Below are positions 49,801 through 61,800 of a stretch of DNA of 64,000 nt, in pieces. The stretch covers positions 31,246,229-31,310,228 of the forward strand of contig OX392533.1 of assembly GCA_947623455.1 (NCBI GenBank), read 5' to 3'. Both the position numbers and the translations under genes were made by a program. The notes under the pieces are model-generated. The model saw only the letters and a list, made by a program, of their open reading frames with translations. It was not told the DNA's origin and made no database searches. The DNA is from Mimachlamys varia. Lineage: Eukaryota; Mollusca; Bivalvia; Pectinida; Pectinidae. Numbering within the stretch: the first letter of the stretch is position 1; every line of letters starts with the position of its first letter.

Positions 49801-52800
49801 CAATGTTTGTCTAAGGTACAGATCTTGAATGGATCAGTGGCTTCGTATAACGAGACGACGAGAGTTTGCTCTATGCATGACGTGTCAACATATACCAATT
49901 CAGGAAATGTGTATAAGTTAGAATCGGACCCAGCCGGATCTTCCACAGGTAGATATTAATTATGTTTACGTTCATAACTTTTGAAAGTAAACCAGTTATT
50001 GATCGCTCTGTTGGCTGGTTATACTGTTGGCATGTATTATATGTCGCATGTTGATTTCAGAATTCGCTAACATTTCTATAGAGAACAAATGGCTGTCCGT
50101 CTTTAGACACAACAATGTACTGGTTACTCCTGGGCGAATTTCAACGAAATTTTGCCGGCAATAATCCTTATTCATGTAATCTATATCAGGTCGAGTTACC
50201 TCCCCTTTTTAGGCAACAGACAGGCACACATTCATTTCCCCTCGATAACTTCAGGTCTCCTCTATACTCTATACTCTATACAACAAAAACACGCAAATTC
50301 CATTTGCAGACTAGCCCGCCGTGTATAGGAACATGTAACCAAAATAACCGGCCTATATGGAAATCAAGCGAGCCACCCAACCTGAAACTCCTGCAATGCA
50401 GTAGGACAGGAGGTGCACCAGCCCTCAATGCTTAAGATTTCAGATGCTGGATTTATCTTAGGCCTGGCAGATATAAATTTCTGAAATACCATATATAACT
50501 CCTAACTCTTCAAAAAATATGTTTATATATATATATATTTGTAATAATATCATGACCGCACTCTACGGCACGGCGGCTAGGAATGACACGCACACCTGTG
50601 TGCCCAAAACACGCCACCGCTGTGACGTCACTGTATGTGCAACATATGTGTCTCCTTGCGAATTTGTGTGGTTCAGCACACAGAATGTTTTGTTGAATCC
50701 TCGAGAACTGTGCCTCGGAGCTATCGTTCATTTTGTGCTCAAAACTGTCCAGTTTATGGGAAATTAAAGCACTCATCCTGGAAATAATATCATCTTGCGA
50801 AGCTTCAACTGCCGCCTTAACGTGCGCAGCGATACATTCGTCAGTAGAAGTAGAAGTCATAGTGAGAGTGAAAACAAGTAGTGAAAATAATATCATGACC
50901 GCACTCTACGGCACGGCGGCTAGGAATGACACGCACACCTGTGTGCCCAAAACACGCCACCGCTGTGACGTCACTGTACGTGCAACATATGCGTCTCCGT
51001 GCCGAACGAGACAAATTCTTCCCGCTATACTTAACGAACCGCGGGAATATTTGATAACTACATTGGCAGGCTATTGCCATGAGAGCTTTGACTCTTACTT
51101 GGACCTTTATTCGTGCGTTATTGACGGTGTTATGGCCCTTTTTAAATTTGCCGAAACAGTTTCGTAATTTCGGTGTCGCCTGCAAAATAAGACGACAATA
51201 TAGGTATCGCTATGTCGGCGGCGGCGGCGGCGGCGGCGGCGTTTGCACAACGGTTTCCGTGCAATAACATTAAGTTCGCTTTAGCCGATTTAAAGGTGCT
51301 TGCTTTGGATTGTTTTTCAGGTTCAAACGTCAATGTCACTGTTACTATATATAGAAAAAAGGTTTCCATGCGATAAAAGTGTGGTCGCTTTTGCTGATCA
51401 AACTCAAGCTCGGCGCAGTGATTCCTTGTACAGGAAGCGCTTGCGTAGGATTGCCTTGACTGTAGGTCAAGGTCACTGTTGATATGAATAGAAAGTCTTG
51501 TGTCCAGTTACTTTTGGTCAAATCAACCCCAAAACCTTATATTATAATAATGCTTATTGTTTTCTTTAGTAAAAGTCTTGAATGAAAAAACGCATTTATT
51601 ATAACAGCTACAAAATCAGGAAAATCTATTCAGATGAAGCCCGTGTCATAAGACCCGTTAACACCAAAGCTGCATGTTTATTCATTGCATGGAAATCCAT
51701 CAGGCAAATCATAAAAAAATAATTTGGAATGGATTTAAGGAAACTCCAAATCTTGTTCGTTAAAACTCGTCTCCAAGCTTGCTACGCAGACGACACATCC
51801 ATTTTCGATTGCTACGGGTGTTTACCGAATTTATATTCCCTTTATTGTACATCTACATGTAACCTCGAAGGCAGCGAAAAGGGTTTGAAATGACCTCTAA
51901 ACGACAGAATTCGTAGCATTCGTTTTCTTGAAACAAATCTACGGTTATGGGAAACACAAAACCAGTAAGGGCAACTAGTCTCGGTCGTTAGGTTAGGTGT
52001 ATTTAAATCTATCTATTGAAACCGATATCAATATGATGTCTTAATGATACAGATTGTTGATTAACCGTTCAACAACGCAAAACTAAACAACTAAAACAAA
52101 CCCTTCAATGAAATATGACAATAGGTCTTAAATATTAAATTGTAGTTTTCTTCGAAAGAACTGTACAGAACACTGCCATGCAAATAAAAACACCAAAATC
52201 ATTTCTTAAATAAAACATAAATGCCCCCGCCCCCAGCTGGTTACATTATATCTATGCCCCCCCCCCCCCCCCCCCCCACCAATTTCATGGCGATCAATGT
52301 AAAATCTCTTATATGATTGACTGTGATTTTTGTAAGGTTCCAGAAAATATTGAAGGGAATAGTCTTAGCTATCCCTAACTAACTGTCTGTGTGGTAGGGC
52401 TTTTATAAGATGAAATAATTCTAATTGTCTACAAAGAGCGTTTTACGACAGGTTGAATTTGACCTGGAAATTACGCAAGAGTGAACTGCGCAAATACATC
52501 GTCTGTCTGGTAAGGCCTTAGTTCGGATTATTGATTCCGTTTACGTTACGGATACCCCCCATCCCCTAGTCGTATAAAAAGCCTACCGTGACTACCCCAC
52601 ATCAATCCGAGAGGTCATTGACTTGGCATCATGTACATTAAGCTTCTATAGATATCTGATGCACTCTTGTGGAACTTTATTTCATCAAATGTAAAATGTT
52701 GAGCATATAGACTAAACGCATAATCGTGTACGAAGTACATGCAACATTACCTCTGTAAAGGCAATTATTGGATCCCTACAATGTCTTTAGCTATTTATAT

Positions 52801-55800
52801 GACAGATATTTAATTTGATTTCAAACGCATCATTTTCTTTTTTTAAAATCCCTAGAATATATTGAATCAACCCTGGTTGTTCATGTTCTGTTTACAGATG
52901 GATAAATCAAATTAAATTCCTTCTGATATAAACAAGTTTTGTAACCAAGTAATGTTAGTAATGTTCCATTAACTATCGATAGTTTTATGTAGCTTTCACA
53001 CTTGCAGGGACATTTCAATTACTTGGCTGTTTTAAGTAATTAACAGATCATGGCCATACGACTCATTTCCGTTAGCGATCAAATTACGGAATTGTCACCC
53101 GATACAAGTATACTTTAACAGTCATTGATTTTATTTTGCTAGTATGTACAAATTGTGTATTCCCTGAATGGGAGGTTTGCATGACAAACTGTCTTTTTAG
53201 AAACCGGCCGTCTGTCCAAGATTTGCTGCTATGTTTAAAGATGTGCTAAGATAAAACATGTCAGGACAAATCCGTATTCAACAGATAAACTTACTGTATA
53301 GAGGTAATATATTTCACGGAGGTTTGTACTTGCTATATTCGTGCTGTGGCTGATATCCGCGAGTTCTAAACACAAGCGAAATTACATGCGTTCACCATTT
53401 TCCTAACCTTATCACATCATGTTGAAAACACATTAACCTTATGTAAGCTTAATTTAACATAAATACGTTTATAACCGCACCGCTGTGCAGTCTATGTAAA
53501 ACACGGCACTAACATATAAGTGGCCACAGCATATTGATGCGTACTTGGTAGGTAACCCATTAATTACAAAGGAATAAACACCTTAATTTTTTTCCGAGTG
53601 AGCCTACCTTAAATGACCTTGGCTATCAACAGGACGTAAACAAAATAAAACTAATTCTTTCGAGTGAATTAAAGTCACTGGCGGACGCATCGTCGGAAAC
53701 CCACGGTACACTGCTCTGTCGTTTGTGTCCCGTGGTGGGCTAAAACGGTAAGATACTGTCGTTTTCGTACTAAAAATAATAGCCAATCATATCGCTTCTT
53801 TCATCCGTGGCTTAACATCCGGTCGGGATATCCCGTACGTAGTAAAACAAACCAATATGGCGACGGCATCGCCTGCCAAGAAAACTTTTGGGTTGTGTTT
53901 AAACCAAATAAGGGACAACAAGTCATATAGTCTTAACAGAAAGATATTTTCTTCAATAACGCGTCTATGGCTTTTTTCTGGAACTCTTTAAAGCTGGTGA
54001 TGCTAAATCTCTCTTCTATTACTGGAAGACGCCATATTGGAAAATGATCTAGCCGAGTGCCTCTTTAAAACGACCTTTCTGATTGGTCGAAATCTCCGAA
54101 TAGACTTCTATTCGGGGAAACGAGGTATTTCGATTGTTTTAGCCCACGGGACACAAACGCCAGAGCAGTGTACCGTGGGTTTCCGACGATGTGGCGGACG
54201 ATGACGCTCAAGTGTTTTCAAACGTTTGACCAGTATCTCGAGGTAAACCATTCAATATTGACACTCAAAACATTTTGCAGGACACATTGGGTTTAAATGC
54301 ATAGTAAATAGTCCCTTTGAATATTTACTGAATACGCAACCGTGAAATATTGACTACGCGAATTCCAAGCGCTCTACTATAATACATATCTGGTATTGCA
54401 TTGCATCTATAACGAAATTGCAATTAGTAAGTTAATAGGGACATATAGTAACAGGCATATTTCAAATAGAAATTAATGTGCCTTTATTTTTATCTTTTCA
54501 ACTACTTAACAGAGATAAATATTGCCATCGGTGCTACATCAAATACCGAGGTATAGGCAACAATTTACTTGCAAAGCCTACAACTTATCACCTTGAAAGA
54601 TGAATGTAATACATATTAATCGAAATTATCAACCTATATTGCAGCAGTGTACAATTTCGTATACGATGGCAAAATGTGACAAGTTTTATAGTAATGAATC
54701 TCTGTTATATTACATTGTACCAAATCAAAAAACACAACATCATTTCTTAAAAGACATTTATTGATTTCCGCTTTAAATAGGACTTCAAAATACAACAACA
54801 CTTAATCAAACCAAACATCATCTGATATATACCCATGCGCAGCGTTAATTGAGGCGGCTACTGCATGCATTCCTTATTTTGTCTGTCCCTTTTGAAAATA
54901 AAGGTTACGAGCGCTGTCGTTATTCGATCAATGTATTCGAAAGATATCATACTTAAACATATTTTGCGATCACAGTTCTGGTTTAATATTTCGTTGCACT
55001 AGATGACCTATCTGTTTTCTTATATATAGTATTTAATGCAACTCTAGTTGGTTTAGTACTGGGGCCTATCGAGGGTAAATCCCATAATACATTTTAATCT
55101 TCAAACCACTGTTCCTGCTATTATTTTTTAATTTAGGGGTAAGGCGATCCCTATTATTATGGACTTTATTTGAGAAAGACCTTGGGTTCTGTTCCCTGGC
55201 CGAAACATATATTGGCCTCAAAATGGTTGTCACTACTTCCTGTTTGACGCTCAGCATTATGAAGGTTGAACAACTGGTTCACCCGTTGTCGGTATACTGT
55301 TAACGTACTTATTTTGGGACACTCAAATTTTAGCGCAAGAACAATATTTTCCATAGAAAACAATACACATAAATCACAATTGTTTACTGAAGAAGGCGCT
55401 AAAATATAATTACCTCCAAAAACATGTACATTTACAGTTTGTATGTTGTACTGATGTGGGCCTTCGGCAGTATTCGTCAGTATGGTAGCACAACAAGGTT
55501 GGCATTAATTCCCCACTATCGCAAGGACGCTTACACGAACATACCTCAGCCCCGAAATATACATTAACACGTACACTCACATCGTACACCGGAGACATTA
55601 ATATCAATATTTTGAATCAATATTTGTTACTTTACTGGTTCAGCCGCTGTTATATACTTATTGTTTCCAGCGCTGTGTTTTCAGTCGTCACACTGGTAAA
55701 TTGCACTCTCTGTGATAGGCAATGTAAACAAAGTTTTCAATAAATGTTTGTTTTCAAAACAAATGTAGCATTTATTATCGATACCAAGCTCATGAATCCT

Positions 55801-58800
55801 ATTAAAAAAGCATTACACAATCTATATATATATATATAAAATGGTACCGTACTTTGGGATATTTTGGATGAATCCTATTAAAAAAGCATTACACAATATA
55901 TATATATATATAAAAGGGAACCGTACTTTGGGATATTTTGGATTTGGTTGTAACTTGGTTAATTCGGCGCTTGAGGTGAGTGAGCCAAAATTAAACACAC
56001 CAATCCTTCACGAAAAAATCGTCGGAACAATATCCGGATTTAAGCAACCGTCTTTCCGTTCATTTACTACATACCCATTACTAACATCCGCGAGCTGTCC
56101 ACTTGGAATATTGTTTCTCGATAAAAACGTGCCAATTAAGGTATATTTTCATCTAAATTGTCATACGTTCACATTGTTTTCATAGTCATTGTTATTTTAG
56201 CTGTGTTCGACTTCGAAACTACTACACCAATGTATATAACACAGCTGTATCAGGGTTACTACGACGCTTCATTTTCATAAGGATCATCATGTTCATCTGT
56301 AAATAGAAATCGATATGTAGCCTATCGTTATGTAATGAACAAACAAATCAATAACGTAAGTATATGTAAACACCAAAATAAATTTAACATACTTGCTGGT
56401 AAACGCCAAAATTTGACGCTCCAATATTTAACAAACGTAATTTGAGCAAAAAAACGCCAAATTTACCAAAGTACGGTGTCAGAATGCGTCTATGCAATAA
56501 TTGTCAATTATTGTCAGAGATTTCCACCGGATTTAGCGTACGCCTAGATTGTCGGATACTGTGTATGGCTGTTCGACCAGGTAGTAAATTAAAAAAAAAA
56601 AGTTAATTACCCTTGGGACACAATTTAAACATTTGTCTAGTGCTTATCAATTACAACGACGCGATGTTTTTGTTATTGAATAAGTTATTTATCCAATTTT
56701 GTAAATATTGTTTTATCGATAACAACATGAAACCGGAAAACAACACGAAATCACGTTTCATATGCTGTCTGTATTGCAACACAAATGGTCTGCTTTCCAT
56801 CTGATTAAAATGCAGATCTCCGTTACATCGGGATCTAACAACGTCCCATACGAGGTCATGTTCTGGTGACCTTTGTCGCCTCTTTACTTCAATTCTAGTG
56901 GAATTGACGCTATCATCGGCAGCAGGTCATTTCATCACATTATGTCAATAAGCTTGTTGAGGCAAAATGACTAAATGCACAGATGGTATAATGCAAGGTG
57001 TTTTCGCCCACAAACCGTAATATTTGGGAAGTAGTTATGTGACTGGCAAATGCAAAAGGTCACCAGTACACATTTTCTCTCATATATCGGCATGTTTGAT
57101 AGAGTTTGCCCATTTAAGAAAGCTATGCAAGAAAAATCTATCTTTTATAGCGTATCACTCGACGGAAACTCACAATGGCTCAACAATGACGTGATATTTT
57201 TCATTCGGGGTTTTCATTTGGCAAAACCCTCGACAAAGCCTTGGGTTTTTATAAAATTTGAAAACTCCTCTGGTGGAATTTCCCTATCTTATATCCCTGG
57301 TCATGAAAGAGTCCTATAAGTATGTACACATTAAACACATGGAAGCGCGTCCTTCAGTATGCTGCAACTACGTACATGTATACATTAAACACATGGAACC
57401 ACGTCCTTCAATATGCTGTAACTGCATGTATCCATTAAACTCATGGAAGCGCGTCCTTCAGTATGCTGCAATTGCATGTATACATTAAACACATGGAAAC
57501 GCGTCCTTCAATATGCTGTAACTGCATGTATCCATTAAACACAAAACGAAGTGCGTCCTTCAGTATGCTGTAACTGCATGTATCCATTAAACACATGGAA
57601 GTGCGTCCTTCAGTATGCTGCAATTGCATGTATACATTAAACACATGGACACGCGTCCTTCAATATGCTGTAACTGCATGTATCCATTAAACACAAAACG
57701 AAGTGCGTCCTTCAGTATGCTGTAACTGCATGTATACATTAAACACATGGAAGCGCGTCCTTCAGTATGCTGCATATGCATGTATACATTAAACACATGG
57801 AAACGCGTCCTTCAGTATGCTGTTACTGCATGTATCCATTAAACACATGGAAGCGCGTCCTTCAATATGCTGTAACTGCATGTATACATTAAACACATGG
57901 AAACGCGTCCTTCAATATGCTGTAACTGCATGTATCCATTAAACACATGGAAGCGCGTCCTTCAATATGCTGTAACTGCATGTATACATTAAACACATGG
58001 AAGCGCGTCCTTCAGTATGCTGCAATTGCATGTATCCATTAAACACATGGAAGCGCGTCCTTCAGTATGCTGCAATTGCATGTATACATTAAACACATGG
58101 AAACGCGTCCTTCAATATGCTGTAACTGCATGTTTCCATTAAACACATGGAAGCGCGTCCTTCAGTATGCTGCAATTGCATGTATACATTAAACACATGG
58201 AAGCGCGTCCTTCAGTCAACTCACCTGTAATTAGGAAAATAAACAATATTCAGATACAACAAAGAAATCAACGTATCTTGTAAATTTCCATCTCCACAAT
58301 AGTTTATTTCAAACTTTTCTTAAATTTATTCAAAAGTCGTGCTGATTATACTAGACAAATTAATTAAAGAATAATATAATAACAATAATAGTGAATGACT
58401 TATTGTAGAAATATTCCACAGAATGTGTCCATAGAAATATGTATTGTTTTTTGTGTTTGTGTAGGTTTGGTCAGCTGCAGTGACGTCACTTGTTCCGGTA
58501 TATACGAGATAACACCCCAAACGGGGTCCACGTTCATGGTGTATTGCGATGTCGACACAACAGGAGGACCTTGGACTGTATGTATGGTTTATGACGAGCT
58601 ATTTTACGATTCCATTCCTCTGCCATTGAATATGGTTTGGGGAACAACTCGTGTTACCGATGTATAGATCCATTCGAACGCGCGCCGATCGCCGTCACTC
58701 ATTTTAAAATAATTTAACAGTTAATTTTGATAACATTTTATACAAATTTATATATAGAAATATCTCTGAAGTTTTCGAATTTCAGAACTGTATGTTCAGG

Positions 58801-61800
58801 GCGAAGGTCAAGGTTTAGTCTAATGACATTGTTTGTACACTTTTAGTATCTCTTTACATCTCCAGTGAGGTTCGATATATGAGTTGAATATCCCGGTATC
58901 TTGTAAAAGATGTCTTTCAGAGAACCAAACAAATCTGTAGTGAAGATTAACTCTCTTAAGTAAATAGGAAATTCTGATAAGTAATATGAACATCCTTTTA
59001 TTTAATAAAATGGCCGTCTCCGAGTTTAGCCCTACACCACTAAGTCGTGTGTTCGTGACCTACTGGCTGTAATTCAGTGGGTTGATTTCCGGTTTTCCAC
59101 CACCACAAAAACCTTGTACGTTCTTAGATAACCTTAGTTAATAATAGGACGTAAAACACAAACAAATGAATCCTACGAATCACACACAAATACATTTAGC
59201 TTTTGTTTTATACACGAGTCATATTCACTTTGACATTTTAGCAGTCAGGATTCCATAAAGAAGTTTCGTGTCGTGCGACGCTATAATTATATTTAGATAA
59301 TAATCGTATTTGCTTATGTTATTTTGAAGAAATTTATCGGAACCCCTTTGTCATTTAATATTTTGTGTCGAGAAACGTTTTTGCAACTGATAGAAAAAAA
59401 AAATTCTAACAAAAGTACCGTGAACGGTACATGATACGCCCACAGAAGCGGACAAGACGCATTCTTACACTTGTTCAAATTTTCGAAGCTTAAAGGCCAT
59501 AACTCTATATTTACCATTGAATGGCATTGCCACTATATATCCCTACCAAATTCAGTTGGCATTCATCAGGCCATATATGCCAATGACCGATTGTTGACGT
59601 CATCATTATTATGACGTCATAATTGTTACATTGGATACCATTGACCGTCCCCGGGCGATGTCTGTTCATTGAAAAAGCATATGCGACAAATACATTTATT
59701 GAGCTAAATGCTGAGAAATAAAATGTGTTATTGATTGTTTTATGACATGAGCAGATGAGCAGATTCTAAAAATGGTAAATATAAGTATTGAACTGCTTTC
59801 AGTTGGCATTCATAGGCTATATGAATAAGCACGCTTCATTGAATTTGCCTTTAACCATTTGGCATTCATATAGCCTATGAATGCCAACTGAAAGCAGTTC
59901 AATGCTTAAGTAACGACATGTTGAATGAACCTCAAAATCGACTCGGTTTCAGATCTTTATGCATGAAACCTTTTCGTAAAGTTTCATCAACATCCTTCAA
60001 ATAGTTCTCAAGAAAAGTGTCGGACAACCCAAATGTTGACGGACGAACGAACGAACGGTCAAAGACATGCCAACATAACCCTATCCTTTGGGTGAGCGTA
60101 TACAAGGTATCCAAAATTGGGTACAGTGACGTTAGTTTTTGAAGTCTGAAGTATGTTTGCTTTATAATCAAACAAATAGGTATAAATTTGTCTTTTGTTC
60201 ACATCAATAAATATTACGGTCCAGAAGCATTGATCATTTTTTAACAATATAGTGCAATTTTCGAACAGCATGTTGTATTGATTTTCAAATGCAACTTGTA
60301 TTTGTGTAGACAAAACCCATTAGTCACGCTTGACGATTTCTATACTGCAAAGATGGCACTTGATATTATCAGAATTCCAGTAGGCGTGTCTCAATTTCGA
60401 CAATACAGGAGAATAACGTCATATTTATCATAGCTTTAAAGGTAAACCTATCCAGCTCGTCATCTCTGAAGAATTTAAAAACTATTTCAAATACATTATT
60501 GATGAAATTCATTATACAACATAGAAAGAAATGCTATTCTCGTCTATAGAACACTTAAACGGATATTATAAGACTCTTTCATATGCGTGTATGTAGGATA
60601 GGGATATTCCACCCAAGGGGTCACAAAATGTGGTGAAACCCGAGGCTTGCCGAGGGTTTTACCACATTTTGTGACCCCGAGGGTGGAATATCCCTATCCT
60701 ACATACACACATAATGAAAGAGTCTTTTTCTCTCATATCAACTACCCGAATAAGCTCAAAAACCATGAAAATATGTTTAAACAGGCTGCCATTTTGAAAT
60801 TTCAACTTTTTCCTTGAGCTTTTTTGACGAAAACGAATTAGACAGCGAGTTTAAGCATACCCTATATTTGCAAACAATGTTTGCGCAGAAAAATTAATCT
60901 CCTCTTCCTGGTGTTTATGGTTAAAATTGTATGAAAGGTTTTAATTTCATCACGCCGTCGTTTTCTCTTTCCGGCATCAGAGTTTACCGTATTCGTGATG
61001 TCACGTCATTGTTGAGCCATTGTGACGTCAGGTCGCGTGATATGCTATGTAAGATAGATTTTTCTTACATAGCTTTCTTACATGGGCAAACCCTATCCAA
61101 CATGGCGAGATATGAGAGAAAACATTTTATTACGGCTAAGATAATTTTTATTGGTAATATGATAAATGAACTTGCATGTAGCACATACTTGTATTTTCAC
61201 CTTTTACATATATCGATTAAACTAGTGACAAAATGTGCAGTTTTACACGTAGACCCTGAAAACAATTAAGAGAATAAAGCTATATTTTCCAGAAGTGTAA
61301 GCGTCTTTATTTACGACAGCCATCATGTAAATCTTGGTCATATCAAAGTAAATGTCACTTGCTGAAAGTGAGAACTGAGGTATTGGGTCGTCTACTCGAA
61401 CGCGGTGGTTGTATCATTGCACTTCAGTTTTCTCTCGTATCAAGACTTTCAGCGTAATAACATCTCGGTTTCTAAGAGTTGCGTTTATATGAGTTGCGAA
61501 AACATGTATCACTGTTGTTGATGAAACAACTATTCAAAATTTAGTTTTGTATGATAAAAGTAATAATAGGTAAATAGGATGTTTTAATATATTGCTCCTG
61601 ATGGCCAAAACATAAACTGTTGCTTAATTTAACAGTTTTTATGATTTCTTTATATACTGGTGTTTTTGTAGGTGATACAGAACAGGCAAGCCGGTGATGT
61701 AGACTTTTACCGGAACTGGAATGACTACAAGAACGGTTTTGGTAATTTAGAAAGTGACTTTTGGCTAGGTAAGTAACAAGGTCGGTATGTGGTAAAAAAA

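Noticed and set aside
55841..56185. 114-residue ORF as a possible extra exon of the FReD gene
   Set aside because: It covers a 76-bp tandem duplication and AT microsatellite, lacks domain motifs and is not needed to keep the frame.
57322..58217. CRISPR-like regular spacing
   Set aside because: The units are contiguous 50-bp repeats without unique spacers, in a eukaryotic intron. It is a minisatellite.
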